Assembly (NCBI GenBank): GCA_035546775.1
Contig: DASZWD010000020.1
Span: 1-64,000, forward strand
DNA from: Acidimicrobiales bacterium
Lineage (GTDB): Bacteria; Actinomycetota; Acidimicrobiia; Acidimicrobiales; JACCXE01
DNA: 64,000 nucleotides
Direction of reading: 5' to 3'
Positions 43,728 through 52,766 of this stretch are shown here, one piece after another. The notes under the pieces were generated by a model. That model was not told where the DNA came from and did no database searches. It worked only from the letters and a program-made list of their open reading frames with translations. The translations under genes were made by a program, and so were the position numbers. Position 1 is the stretch's first letter, and each line of letters opens with the position of its first letter.

Positions 43728-44984
43728 TTGCTGAACTCCACCCGTCTTGACTCGGGCCTAACCGTCGTTACCGAGCGCGTCCCTGCGGCGCGCTCGGTGG
43801 CGTACGGGGCCTGGGTGGGCACCGGTTCGCGCGACGAGTCCGCCGAACTTGCCGGGGCGTCGCATTTCCTCGAGCACCTGCTGTTCAAGGGGACGGCGAC
43901 TCGTTCGACCGCCGACATCGCCGAGGCGATCGACGCCATGGGCGGTGACATGAACGCCTTCACGTCGCGCGAGCACACCGGCTTTCACGTCAAGTGCCTC
44001 GACGACGACGGCGCCGAAGCCCTCGACATCCTCGTCGACATCATGGCGGCGCCGGTGATCGCGCCGGCCGACGTAGAAGTCGAGCGGGGCGTGATCGTCG
44101 AGGAGATTCTCGAACGCGACGACGAACCCGCCGATTGGGTGCACGATTTCGTTCTCCAGTCGACGTATCCGCACAACGCTCTGGGCAATGACGTCCTCGG
44201 CTCGCAAGAGTCCATCGAGGTGATGCCCCGCGACGCCATCGCCGAGTTTTTCGCCACCAACTACACGCCGGCGAACATCGTCGTCGCCGCGGCCGGCGCC
44301 GTCGACCACGACGCGGTGTGCGCCGCCGGTGAGGCGATCGCCGCGGCGCGGGCCGCAGCGCCCGCAGGCAAGGCGCGGCCGACGCCAGCGCGCCCGGCGG
44401 CCGCGGTGGCCGTCGACGTGCAGGACACCGAACAGGTGCATCTGTGCATCGCGCTGCCCACCGTCGACCAGCACAGCGACGACCGTTACGCCCTCGCCGT
44501 CGTCGACCAGCTGCTCGGCGGAGGGTTGTCGTCGCGGCTGTTCCAGGAGGTGCGCGAGAAGCGGGGCCTGGCGTACACGATCTACAGCTACCGGTCGCTG
44601 TTCAGCGACGCCGGCCTGCTCGTTATCTGCGCGGGCACCGCGCCGGCGAAGGTGTGCGACACGCTCGACATCATCGGCACGGAGTTGGCGCGCGTCGCCC
44701 ACGACGGTGTCGCCGCCCGCGAGCTCGACATCGCCCGGCGCCACCTCGTCGGGGCGTTCCACCTCGGTCTCGAAGACACGGGGTCGCGCATGGCGAGCAT
44801 CGCGTCGTCGCAACTGGCGCTCGGGCGCGTCGACGAGGTCGACGTGGCGGCGCAGCGCATTCGCGACGTGACGGCCGAAGACGTGACGCGCGTCGTCCAG
44901 GACCTCGCCGCTGCACCCCGCGTCGTGGCCGTCGTCGGCCCGGTGAGTGAAACCGAGATCTCCGAACACGTCGCTCGCTGGTAA
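43728..44984 (+). CDS. M16 family zinc peptidase (processing-peptidase-like)
   Basis: A 418-residue insulinase-family protein. The inverted zinc motif HFLEH (His46, Glu49, His50) is followed about 75 residues later by the distal Glu in EVERGVIVEEILERDD. The C-terminal inactive-like half has the GLSSRLFQEVREKRGLAYTIYSY pattern. It corresponds to the pepR/YmxG-type gene found after pnp in actinobacteria and bacilli. The start is TTG 43728, 5 nt after pnp, so it is likely read through from pnp. No signal peptide; cytoplasmic peptide or protein processing is inferred. Confidence 0.92.
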   Translation: MLNSTRLDSGLTVVTERVPAARSVAYGAWVGTGSRDESAELAGASHFLEHLLFKGTATRSTADIAEAIDAMGGDMNAFTSREHTGFHVKCLDDDGAEALDILVDIMAAPVIAPADVEVERGVIVEEILERDDEPADWVHDFVLQSTYPHNALGNDVLGSQESIEVMPRDAIAEFFATNYTPANIVVAAAGAVDHDAVCAAGEAIAAARAAAPAGKARPTPARPAAAVAVDVQDTEQVHLCIALPTVDQHSDDRYALAVVDQLLGGGLSSRLFQEVREKRGLAYTIYSYRSLFSDAGLLVICAGTAPAKVCDTLDIIGTELARVAHDGVAARELDIARRHLVGAFHLGLEDTGSRMASIASSQLALGRVDEVDVAAQRIRDVTAEDVTRVVQDLAAAPRVVAVVGPVSETEISEHVARW

Positions 44985-44993
44985 AAACAGCGG

Positions 44994-45779
44994 ATGGCAG
45001 ATCCCATTCGCGTTGGCGTGTTCGGGGCCGCAGGTCGCATGGGTCGCACCATCTGCGCCGCCGTAGCCGCTGACGGCGCGCTCGAACTGGTGGCGGGCGT
45101 CGACCCGTACGCCGAGGGCGAGTCGGTGCAGGGCATCACGGTGGCCAAGGAGGCGCACGCCTTCGCCGACGCCGGCGTGCAGGTGGCCATCGACTTCACG
45201 GTGATCGACGCGGCCCGCGTCAACGCCGCGTGGTGCGCCACGCACGCCACCCACGCGGTGATCGGCACCAGCGGCTTCGGTGACAAGGACATCGACGACT
45301 TGCGCCACTTGTTCACCGGCGACGGGGCGCCCAATTGCATCGTCGCCGCCAACTTCGCCGTGGGCGCGGTCCTCGACGGCTACCTGGCGGCCAAAGCGGC
45401 GCCGTTCTTCGACACAGTCGAGATCATCGAGATGCACCACGACGGCAAAAAGGACGCACCGTCGGGCACCGCCATCGACACCGCGCAGCGCATCGCAGCG
45501 GCGCAGGGGGAGTGGGCGGCGGACCCGACGACCATCGAACACATCGCGGGCGCCCGCGGCGCCAAGGGCGCGGCCGGCATCCCGATTCACTCCGTGCGCA
45601 TGCGCGGCATGATCGCCTCGCAAGAGGTGATCTTCGGCACCACCGGCCAGTCGCTCACGATCCGCCATGACACCTTCGACCGCACGTCGTTCATGCCGGG
45701 CGTGCTGATGGCGACGAAGGCGGTCGTCGACCGCCCGGGGCTCACCGTGGGTCTCGCCGACCTGATGGGGCTGAGCTGA
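44994..45779 (+). CDS. dapB: 4-hydroxy-tetrahydrodipicolinate reductase
   Basis: A 261-residue DapB of the lysine/diaminopimelate pathway. It has [15 protein letters not shown] for NAD(P)H and [18 protein letters not shown], the catalytic signature. Length is standard. The TGA overlaps the ATG of the next dehydrogenase (TGATG). dapA lies about 9 kb away in the same direction, separated by the sulfatase/TetR/ferritin-like group; the two are often close in actinobacteria. Confidence 0.96.
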   Translation: MADPIRVGVFGAAGRMGRTICAAVAADGALELVAGVDPYAEGESVQGITVAKEAHAFADAGVQVAIDFTVIDAARVNAAWCATHATHAVIGTSGFGDKDIDDLRHLFTGDGAPNCIVAANFAVGAVLDGYLAAKAAPFFDTVEIIEMHHDGKKDAPSGTAIDTAQRIAAAQGEWAADPTTIEHIAGARGAKGAAGIPIHSVRMRGMIASQEVIFGTTGQSLTIRHDTFDRTSFMPGVLMATKAVVDRPGLTVGLADLMGLS

Positions 45780-46819
45780 TGCGCGCCGTCACCGCCTACG
45801 CGACCGCGGCTCCCGGCGCGCCGTTCGAGAAGACGACCATCGAGCGCCGCGACCTCGGCGCCCACGACGTATCGGTCGCCATCAAGTACGCCGGCATCTG
45901 CCACTCCGACATCCACACCGCGCGGGGCGAATGGGGTGAGACGATCTACCCGCTGGTGCCGGGCCACGAGATCACCGGCGTCGTCGACGCCGTCGGTTCC
46001 GCGGTCACGCGGCACAAGGTCGGCGACCGCGTCGGTGTCGGTGTCATCGTCGACTCGTGCCGCGAGTGCGCGTCGTGCGTCACCGATCGTGAGCAGTACT
46101 GCGAGGTCGGCGCCACCGAGACCTACGGCGCCATCGGCCGCGACGGGCGGGTCACTCACGGCGGCTACTCGACGCACGTCGTCGTCGACCAGGACTTCGT
46201 GTTTCGCATCCCCGACGCGCTCGCCCTCGACGCCGCCGCGCCGCTGCTGTGCGCCGGAATCACGCTGTACTCGCCGCTGCGGCACTGGGGCGCGGGAAAC
46301 GGTAAGTCGGTGGCCATTGTGGGCATGGGTGGGCTCGGTCACCTCGGGGTGCAGCTGGCCCACGCGATGGGGGCGGAGGTGACGGTGCTGTCGCACAGCC
46401 TCGCCAAGCAGGACGACGGCGCGCGGCTCGGTGCCAGCGCGTACTACGCCACCAGTGACGCAGCGACCTTCGACGCGTTGCGGGGCCGCTTCGACCTGAT
46501 CGTGAGCACGGTGTCGGTGCCGATCGACCTCGAGGAGTACCTGTCGCTCCTGCGGGTGGACGGGGCCTTCGTGCTCGTCGGGCTGCCGCCGGAGAAGATG
46601 GAGTTCAAGGCCGGGTGGGTGGCAACCGACCGCCGCACCCTCGCCGGTTCCTGCATCGGTGGTCTCGCCGAGACCCAGGAGATGCTCGACTTCTGCGCGC
46701 GGCACGGCGTTGCCGCCCTCGTCGAGACGATCCCGGCGTCACAGATCGACGAGGCATGGGACCGCGTCGTCGCCAGCGACGTGCGCTACCGCTTCGTCAT
46801 CGACGCGTCGACGATGTAA
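45779..46819 (+). CDS. Zinc-dependent NAD(P) alcohol dehydrogenase, cinnamyl-type
   Basis: A 346-residue medium-chain dehydrogenase. Catalytic zinc ligands lie in GICHSD and GHE; structural zinc in [15 protein letters not shown]. The Rossmann motif [14 protein letters not shown] follows. The pattern matches the cinnamyl-alcohol/YahK-like subgroup, usually NADPH-linked aldehyde reductases. The substrate is not known. The stop directly abuts the stop of the convergent sulfatase gene (46819/46820). Confidence 0.9.
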   Translation: MRAVTAYATAAPGAPFEKTTIERRDLGAHDVSVAIKYAGICHSDIHTARGEWGETIYPLVPGHEITGVVDAVGSAVTRHKVGDRVGVGVIVDSCRECASCVTDREQYCEVGATETYGAIGRDGRVTHGGYSTHVVVDQDFVFRIPDALALDAAAPLLCAGITLYSPLRHWGAGNGKSVAIVGMGGLGHLGVQLAHAMGAEVTVLSHSLAKQDDGARLGASAYYATSDAATFDALRGRFDLIVSTVSVPIDLEEYLSLLRVDGAFVLVGLPPEKMEFKAGWVATDRRTLAGSCIGGLAETQEMLDFCARHGVAALVETIPASQIDEAWDRVVASDVRYRFVIDASTM

Positions 46820-49537
46820 CTACGCCGTGATCGTCCAGTGGCGCGTGGCGGCGGGGCCGGCGGTGCCGTTGGCCGTGGCGCGCACCGCGAAGGTGTGGTC
46901 GCCGATCGCCTGGTCCTCGTAGACGACCGGACTCGAACACGGCGTGAAGGCGGTGCTGTCGAGGGCGCATTCGAACGTCGCTCCCTTGACGTCGGCGGTA
47001 AACGCGAAGCCCGACACCTCGTTGGTGGTCGTGCCCGACGGGCCGGCCGTGATCGTGGTCGTCGGCATGCCCGAGGCGCGCACGGCGCCGCCGCTCGGTG
47101 CGCTGCTCGACTGCGTCCAGGTCTGGGTGAGGATGGGCGACAGGTTGCCGGCGGCGTCGTAGGCGCGCGAGCGCAGCACGTGCGGCCCGTCGGCGAGCGA
47201 GTACAGGATCATGAACGTCGGGTCGCCGTCGAAGTACGGCCCGCCGTCGACGGAGAACACCCACTTCACGGTTTCGTTCGCACTGACCTTCACGAAGGGG
47301 TCCGGACCCATCGTCCCCGCCGGCGACGTGCCGCTGATCGTCGGCGCGGTGCGGTCGATGACCCACTGGTAGTTGGTCGTCGCGGCGTTACCGACGGCGT
47401 CGACGGCGGTGACGCCGAGAACGTGCGTGCCGTTGGCCAGGGTGCCGGTGGTGAGTGTGCCGCTGTCGCACGGCGACTGAGCCCCGGTGTCGATCCGGCA
47501 CATCACCGGTGCGCCGACCGGTTCACCGAAGCCGAAGGCGAACGACGCCGTTTGCTGCTTGGTTTGCCGCGCCGGCGCGCTCGTGAACGCCGCCGTGGGT
47601 CCGGCGTTGTCGACGCGGAACCACGCCTCGCTCGGTGGGCTCGTCTGCACCCCGCCCGGCCCGGTGCCGCGCACGCGGAAGATCCAACGACCGTCGCGCA
47701 GGTTGCTGTAGGCGTATCCGGTGTCGGGCGAGCACGGCTTCCAGGCGCCGACGCCCGTCGCGCTGAGTTGGCACTCGACGTTGGTGGTGGCCACGGCCGG
47801 CCGGAACCGGATCGTGCCCGAGCGCTGGCGGCTGGCAGCGGGCACGCCGCTGATGCCATACGACGGCCCGACGCGGTGGATCGAGAACGTGCGCGTTTCC
47901 GGCGTCGGGTCGGCCGTGCCGTTCGGGGCGACGGCGGCCACGCGGAACGTGTAGTCACCGTCGGCGAGCGGGCCGGCGGCGAAGCCGGCGGCGGGGCACG
48001 GGCCGTCAGACACGACGACGGCGTCGCGCAGCAAGCTGCAGGTGAAGGTCGCGGTGCGTGTGTCGGCGAAGTAGGTGAAGCCGACGGTGCGCACCGCCAC
48101 CAACGACCCGTTCGGTCCCGTGGTGGCGCGCAGCAGCGTCGTGTTGGGTGTGTGGGGTGCCGTGCGCTGTTGTAGTTCGGTGTCGAGCCGCGCCTGTTCG
48201 GCCGCCCACGTCGGGTTGCCGGCCAGGTTGTGCAGTTCGTTCGGATCCGCGCTGAGGTCGTACAGCTCGCGCTCACCGGTCGCGTAGGCCACGTACTTCA
48301 TTCGGCTCTCGACGACACCCAAGAACGACGGGGGCGCGAACGCACCGAGGCTCCAGTACAGCGGGCGCGTCACGCCGCACGGGTAGCTCGGGCCCTCGCA
48401 GTGCTCGATGATCGCGGCGCTGCGTACCGTGGCGGCGTCGCCGCGCACGAGCGGCATCAGCGACGTTCCGTCGACGTTCCACTGAATGCCCGCCTCGTCG
48501 GCGAAGGTCGGGGCGAAGTCGATGTTCTGCACGAGGGCGTGCGACGTCGTGCCGACGAGCGACGCCTTCATCTGCGCCGGGTAGCGGATCGCCATCGGCG
48601 TGCGCACCGCCTCCTCGTAGGCAACCTCCTTGAAGTGGCCGCGGTGCTCGCCGTAGAGGTAGCCGTTGTCCGACACGTAGACCACGAGCGTGTTGTTCGC
48701 CCGCGCGCCGAGGCCGGCGAGCAGCGTCTTGACCGAGTCGTCGAGGCCGCGCACGGCGCGGGTCATCGACACGAAGTCGTTGTCGAGCCGAGCGGTGAGG
48801 CCGGCGTCGAAGGGCGGGATGCGCGTGTAGTTCGGCTTGTTCGCCGCTGTGGTGTCCTCGTTCCATGACGGGCCCCGCGGCGGCGTCACCGGCAGGGTGG
48901 CGTAGCGCGGGTCGTTCGCCGGCATGTGGGGCGACGTCGGCGTGTACATGGCGAAGAACGGCTTGTCCGCCGGCGTGGACCCGATGAAGTCGGTCAGGTA
49001 GTCGGCGAGGATTTCTGGGGCGACGCCGGTGCGGTTCGTCCACGTGCCGTTGACGTTGAGCTTCGGGTCGACGAGCGAGTACGACGAGCCGCCGTTGCCC
49101 TGACACACCCACAGGTCGAACTCGGGCTTGGGGCTGGCGCACGCGTGGCTGTTGAGGTACTTGCCGGCGATGGCCGTGCGGTAGCCCGCCTGGTGGAGGG
49201 CGTCGACGATCGTCGGGCGGGTCATGTCGAGTTCGTTGCTATCGACGCCCGTGTTCTGTTCGAACAATCCGGTGAGGAGCTCGCTGCGCGACGGGCAGCA
49301 CAGGCTCGAGGCGACGTAGTGGCGGTCGAACAACTCGCCCCGGTCGACGATCTGGCTGAACACCGTCGGCATGAGCGACCGGTTGAACGTCGAGTTGGCC
49401 TGGTCGTCAGCGACGATCATGAGGATGTTCGGCTTCGGCGGCGTCAGTGCGGCCGAGTGCGCCGGCGCGGTCGACAGCGCAACCGCGAGCGTGGTAACGA
49501 GCGCCAGCACCGTCGCGAGATGCAGGAAGCGCCTCAC
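46820..49537 (-). CDS. Secreted arylsulfatase-type enzyme with C-terminal Cys-paired Ig-like modules
   Basis: A 905-residue exported sulfatase. The signal peptide ends near TAPAHSA. NILMIVADDQ supplies the metal-binding Asp pair, C80-C-P-S-R the formylglycine motif (Cys80 is the residue to be oxidised), then GKYL and YVSDNGYLYGEHRGHFKE. After the catalytic domain (about to residue 440) come about four to five modules of 80-90 residues, each with a Cys pair and a W or F-x-V-R-A pattern. GTG 49537 overlaps the DedA stop (GTGA). The sulfatase-maturing enzyme is not in the window. Substrate unknown; sulfated polysaccharides are plausible. Confidence 0.86.
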   Translation of the reverse strand: MRRFLHLATVLALVTTLAVALSTAPAHSAALTPPKPNILMIVADDQANSTFNRSLMPTVFSQIVDRGELFDRHYVASSLCCPSRSELLTGLFEQNTGVDSNELDMTRPTIVDALHQAGYRTAIAGKYLNSHACASPKPEFDLWVCQGNGGSSYSLVDPKLNVNGTWTNRTGVAPEILADYLTDFIGSTPADKPFFAMYTPTSPHMPANDPRYATLPVTPPRGPSWNEDTTAANKPNYTRIPPFDAGLTARLDNDFVSMTRAVRGLDDSVKTLLAGLGARANNTLVVYVSDNGYLYGEHRGHFKEVAYEEAVRTPMAIRYPAQMKASLVGTTSHALVQNIDFAPTFADEAGIQWNVDGTSLMPLVRGDAATVRSAAIIEHCEGPSYPCGVTRPLYWSLGAFAPPSFLGVVESRMKYVAYATGERELYDLSADPNELHNLAGNPTWAAEQARLDTELQQRTAPHTPNTTLLRATTGPNGSLVAVRTVGFTYFADTRTATFTCSLLRDAVVVSDGPCPAAGFAAGPLADGDYTFRVAAVAPNGTADPTPETRTFSIHRVGPSYGISGVPAASRQRSGTIRFRPAVATTNVECQLSATGVGAWKPCSPDTGYAYSNLRDGRWIFRVRGTGPGGVQTSPPSEAWFRVDNAGPTAAFTSAPARQTKQQTASFAFGFGEPVGAPVMCRIDTGAQSPCDSGTLTTGTLANGTHVLGVTAVDAVGNAATTNYQWVIDRTAPTISGTSPAGTMGPDPFVKVSANETVKWVFSVDGGPYFDGDPTFMILYSLADGPHVLRSRAYDAAGNLSPILTQTWTQSSSAPSGGAVRASGMPTTTITAGPSGTTTNEVSGFAFTADVKGATFECALDSTAFTPCSSPVVYEDQAIGDHTFAVRATANGTAGPAATRHWTITA

Positions 49538-50238
49538 TCGTTCTCGTTGGCTTCGATCGACGCTTCGAGCTCGTCGGCCATGGCGCTGACGCCGCGCATC
49601 TCGGCCGGTTCCGTCCCCTTCTTGCGGTTCATCGCCCACTGGAGCGCGAACAGCGCGATGGAGATCGCGACCAGCGGCCACTGGTAGTGGTGGATGAAGC
49701 GCAGCACCGGGTCGAGCACCGGCTTGAACAGGTTCGCCGTCTTGCGGATGAAGATCAGTCGGGCGACGGTGCCGGTCACGTTGAGGGTGACGAACCACGG
49801 GATGTTCATGCCCGATGCGCCCGCCAGTAAGCACACGTAGGCGTTGGGCGCCAGGAACACGATGACCGGCCCGGCGCGCGTGAACCACTTCTTGATGAAC
49901 GGCACGGTCCCGCTGTTGCCGGTGTTGCGTTCGATCCAGTCGAGGGCGCCGTCGCCGAACCAGCGGCCGAGGAGGAAGTAGAGCGGGTCGGTGAGCACCA
50001 GGCGGAAGAACGACACGCCGTAGAACACGACGGGGTTCACGCGGTTCGACGCCAGGATCAGGTAGCGGTTGATCGGGTTGAAGAAGATCACGACGACCGG
50101 GTGGCTGTTGATCAACGCCGGCGAGGCGAATCCGACGATGGTGCCCGACGCCCAGAACGCCACGATCGGGACGAGCAGGATCGTCAGTTTCTTCCGACGA
50201 GCGCGGCGCTCCTCGTCGGTGCGCACCGGCTCGGTCAT
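49534..50238 (-). CDS. DedA/VTT-family membrane protein
   Basis: A 234-residue membrane protein. After a basic cytoplasmic start (RRARRKKLTILLVPIV) it has four to five hydrophobic segments and the DedA-like block RAGPVIVFLAPNAYVCLLAGASGMNIPWF. DedA proteins act in lipid recycling and membrane homeostasis in other bacteria. ATG 50238 is chosen; ATG 50262 would overlap the divergent TetR start. The C-terminal tail is Glu-rich, and its TGA overlaps the sulfatase GTG. The link to a sulfatase is unusual. Confidence 0.8.
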   Translation of the reverse strand: MTEPVRTDEERRARRKKLTILLVPIVAFWASGTIVGFASPALINSHPVVVIFFNPINRYLILASNRVNPVVFYGVSFFRLVLTDPLYFLLGRWFGDGALDWIERNTGNSGTVPFIKKWFTRAGPVIVFLAPNAYVCLLAGASGMNIPWFVTLNVTGTVARLIFIRKTANLFKPVLDPVLRFIHHYQWPLVAISIALFALQWAMNRKKGTEPAEMRGVSAMADELEASIEANENE

Positions 50239-50244
50239 CGCGTG

Positions 50245-50254
50245 ATCGTACGAT
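50245..50254. promoter_or_regulatory. Palindromic operator candidate between dedA and tetR
   Basis: ATCGTACGAT is a perfect 10-bp palindrome in the 22-bp gap between the divergent start codons of the DedA gene and the first TetR gene. Its position fits self-control by the TetR protein and control of the dedA-sulfatase pair. Confidence 0.5.
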
Positions 50255-50260
50255 GCCTCC

Positions 50261-50842
50261 ATGCGGGCTCGCGAGCGCGGCGTGTCGACCGAGCGCTTGC
50301 TCCAGGCGACCTTCGCCTGCGTGGCGCGCTACGGGATCGCCAAGACGACGATCGAAGACGTCGCCCGCGAGGCCGGGATCAGCCGCGCCACCGTCTACCG
50401 CCAGTTCCCCGGCGGCAAGGACCAGCTCATCAGCGAGACGATCCGGTGGGAGACAGCCCGGTTCTTCGCCGAGTTGGCCGAAGCCATCGACCACGCGCCG
50501 GATTTCGAGACGACATTGGAGGAGGCGATCGTGTTCGCCCGCGCCGCGCTGGCCCAACACGCCGTGTTCCAGAAGGTGCTCGAAACCGAACCCGACCTCC
50601 TGCTGCCGCGGATGAGCGTGGACGACTCGCTGGTGCGGGCCATGGTCGCCACCTTCCTGAAGACCCACCTGGCGCCCGAGGCCGAGCGCCTGGCCGACGG
50701 CGTGACCGTCGACCAGGTCGCCGACCACGTTTCGCGGCTGCTTTTGTCGTTCTTCAACGCCGAGGGGAGCTGGGACCTCACCGACCGCGATCAAGTGAAT
50801 CGCCTGGTCAGAACGCAGCTTTTGGCCGGAGTGTTCCGATAA
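50261..50842 (+). CDS. TetR-family transcriptional regulator (first)
   Basis: A 193-residue TetR/AcrR-type repressor. The N-terminal helix-turn-helix is complete (TIEDVAREAGISRATVYRQFPGGKDQL, about residues 27-53), and the rest is a helical ligand domain without recognised specificity. It is divergent from dedA-sulfatase with a palindrome between. ATG 50261 has no Shine-Dalgarno site. Its HTH is nearly identical to that of the next TetR gene, so the two arose by duplication. Confidence 0.88.
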   Translation: MRARERGVSTERLLQATFACVARYGIAKTTIEDVAREAGISRATVYRQFPGGKDQLISETIRWETARFFAELAEAIDHAPDFETTLEEAIVFARAALAQHAVFQKVLETEPDLLLPRMSVDDSLVRAMVATFLKTHLAPEAERLADGVTVDQVADHVSRLLLSFFNAEGSWDLTDRDQVNRLVRTQLLAGVFR

Positions 50843-50857
50843 GACGCTGAGACACCA

Positions 50858-50892
50858 TTGACAGTGAGACAGATCTGTCGTTATCGTCTCAC
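50858..50892 (+). promoter_or_regulatory. Promoter with embedded TetR operator for the second TetR gene
   Basis: TTGACA (50858-50863) and TTATCG (50881-50886) are spaced 17 bp, a near-consensus promoter; transcription would begin at or next to the start codon at 50893-50896, giving a leaderless mRNA. The spacer holds the 12-bp palindrome GACAGATCTGTC (50868-50879). A wider pair, GTGAGAC (50864-50870) and GTCTCAC (50886-50892), brackets the -10 box. TGAGACA also occurs just upstream. Autorepression by the TetR product is the likely purpose. Confidence 0.7.
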
Positions 50893-50895
50893 GTG

Positions 50896-51522
50896 ATGCC
50901 CGTCATCGATTTGCGCGCCAGGGAAGAAGTGACGGGTGACGACCGCATCGTGGATGCGACGCTGCGCTGCGTCGCGCGTTGGGGCTTGGCCAAGACCACG
51001 CTCGAAGACGTCGCCCGCGAGGCCGGCATCAGCCGGGCGACGCTGTATCGCACCGTGCCCGGCGGCAAGGACAACCTCATGGCGCTGGTGTCGGCCGTCG
51101 AGCTGAACCGCTTCTTCGGCGAACTGCACGCAGCTGTCCAGTCGGCCACCACGCTCGAAGACACGATCGTGACCGGCGTGGTCACCGCGGCACGCCACCT
51201 TCAGCACCACGGCGCCCTCAAGTTCATGATCGAGCACGAACCCGAACAGATCCTGCCCCAGTTCGCCTTCGGCAACCTCGACCGCCTGCTCGCCAACGTG
51301 CGCACGTTTGCCGCGCCCTATCTCGAGCCGTGGCTCGGCGCCGACGCCGGCCGCGGCGCCGAATGGCTGACGCGCATCGTGTTGTCCTACGCCTGCGCGC
51401 CGTCGGCCGAGTTCGACCTCACCGACGAGGCGTCCGCCCGCCGCCTCGTGCGCACCTTCGTCATGCCCAGTCTCTCGTCGTCATCCTCAACAAAGGAATC
51501 CGTGTCCCATGTCAGTCACTGA
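50896..51522 (+). CDS. TetR-family transcriptional regulator (second)
   Basis: A 208-residue TetR-type regulator; ATG 50896 is chosen over GTG 50893 because both lie at the likely transcript start. The HTH reads TLEDVAREAGISRATLYRTVPGGKDNL, almost the same as its neighbour. The C-terminal domain differs (LKFMIEHEPEQILPQF). The 3' end overlaps the ferritin-like gene by 14 nt, so regulator and enzyme are cotranscribed and the promoter above probably controls both. Confidence 0.88.
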   Translation: MPVIDLRAREEVTGDDRIVDATLRCVARWGLAKTTLEDVAREAGISRATLYRTVPGGKDNLMALVSAVELNRFFGELHAAVQSATTLEDTIVTGVVTAARHLQHHGALKFMIEHEPEQILPQFAFGNLDRLLANVRTFAAPYLEPWLGADAGRGAEWLTRIVLSYACAPSAEFDLTDEASARRLVRTFVMPSLSSSSSTKESVSHVSH

Positions 51523-52678
51523 AAACCCAATCTCCGAGAACGCCGCCATCATCGGCCGCGAGGACATCAACGACCTCGAAGCCATCCTCTCGGTCACCAA
51601 CACCGAGCGCGACGCCATCATCAGCAACGTCGCCTCGAACTACGACTCGATCTTCACGTGGGACTACGAGAAGGGCCACCGCCCGAAGCTCGACCGTCTC
51701 TACGAGAAGGCGAAGACGTCGATGTGGAACGGTCAGACCGACCTGCCGTGGGAGACGCCCGTCGACCAGGAAGAGGTAGCCCGCAACAACGCGGCGGCCA
51801 ACAGCACCGGCCTGAGCCAGAACATGGACCTCGCGGGCACGCCGTTCGAGAAGTGGGGCGACAAGGAATTTCTGCAGGTCGCCATCGAGTCGCAGAACTG
51901 GACGCTCAGCCAGTTCATGCACGGCGAGCAGGGCGCGCTGATCTGCACGGCCCGCATCGTCGAGTCGGTGCCGTGGATCGACGCCAAGTACTACGCGTCG
52001 ACGCAGGTGATGGACGAGGCCCGCCACGTCGAGGTCTTCGCCAAGTACCTCGACGAGAAGCTGTCGGGGCACTACCCGATCAACGCCCACCTGAAGATGC
52101 TCCTCGACGACATCATCCAGGACAGCCGCTGGGACATGACCTATCTCGGCATGCAGATCATGGTCGAGGGCCTCGCCCTCGCCGCCTTCGGCTTCATCCA
52201 CCAGCTCACCACCGAGCCGCTGCTCAAGCAGCTGCTGCGCTACGTCATGAGCGACGAGGCGCGCCACGTCGCGTTCGGCGTGCTGTCGCTGCAGGACTAC
52301 TACCAGGAGCTCACGGCCGCTGAGCTGCGCGAGCGCCAGGAGTTCGCCTTCGAGGCTGCCGTGCGCATGCGCGACCGCTTCCTCCAGCAGGAAGTGTGGG
52401 AGCGCATGGGCATCCCGGTGAAGGACGCCGTGCAGCTCGTCATGCAGGCGCCGGAGCGGCAGGGCTTCCAGTCGATGCTGTTCTCCAAGATCGTGCCGAA
52501 CTGCAAGAAGCTCGGCCTGCTCGACGCCGGCGCCGACAAGGGCAAGCCGGGCTGGCTGCGCGAGAAGTTCACCGAGCTCGGCGTCATCGCCTTCGAGGAC
52601 TGGGCCGACACCGGCGAGGAGTACGAGATGTTCGCCCTCGCCAACGGCGAAACGCAGGGCTCGTCCAAGACCGCGTAG
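51509..52678 (+). CDS. Ferritin-like diiron protein (long form)
   Basis: A 389-residue helical protein with two ExxH metal pairs, Glu170-Ala-Arg-His173 and Glu250-Ala-Arg-His253, both in DEARHV, plus Glu140 in HGEQGAL as a likely further ligand. The spacing fits a four-helix-bundle diiron oxygenase, such as the acyl-ACP desaturase or AurF-type N-oxygenase groups, but it is too divergent to assign. It is common in actinobacteria next to TetR genes. AAAGGA lies upstream within tetR. Lipid oxidation is a plausible role, given the nearby dehydrogenases. No signal peptide. Confidence 0.83.
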   Translation: MSVTENPISENAAIIGREDINDLEAILSVTNTERDAIISNVASNYDSIFTWDYEKGHRPKLDRLYEKAKTSMWNGQTDLPWETPVDQEEVARNNAAANSTGLSQNMDLAGTPFEKWGDKEFLQVAIESQNWTLSQFMHGEQGALICTARIVESVPWIDAKYYASTQVMDEARHVEVFAKYLDEKLSGHYPINAHLKMLLDDIIQDSRWDMTYLGMQIMVEGLALAAFGFIHQLTTEPLLKQLLRYVMSDEARHVAFGVLSLQDYYQELTAAELRERQEFAFEAAVRMRDRFLQQEVWERMGIPVKDAVQLVMQAPERQGFQSMLFSKIVPNCKKLGLLDAGADKGKPGWLREKFTELGVIAFEDWADTGEEYEMFALANGETQGSSKTA

Positions 52679-52696
52679 TTCCCCCCACTACGCCCC

Positions 52697-52743
52697 AACT
52701 GGGCGCGTCAGCTCGTGGTTTTCACGGGTTGACGCGCCCAGTT
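52697..52743. terminator. Large perfect inverted repeat, bidirectional terminator candidate
   Basis: AACTGGGCGCGTCA (52697-52710) and TGACGCGCCCAGTT (52730-52743) are perfect complements. The interior continues the stem with GCTCGTG/CACGGGT (wobble pairs) around a GTTTT loop, giving a near-continuous 21-bp hairpin. CGCCCC and GGGGCG flank it. It lies between the convergent ferritin-like and alcohol dehydrogenase genes. There is no U-run after the stem, so it may terminate weakly, or serve as a transcript end in both directions. Confidence 0.65.
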
Positions 52744-52766
52744 CGCGTTCGGGGCGAGGTTCGGTG

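Noticed and set aside
46838-48175. 445-codon plus-strand frame opposite the sulfatase 3' half
   Set aside because: Arg/Gly-rich shadow; the minus strand carries the sulfatase motifs and Ig-like modules in frame.
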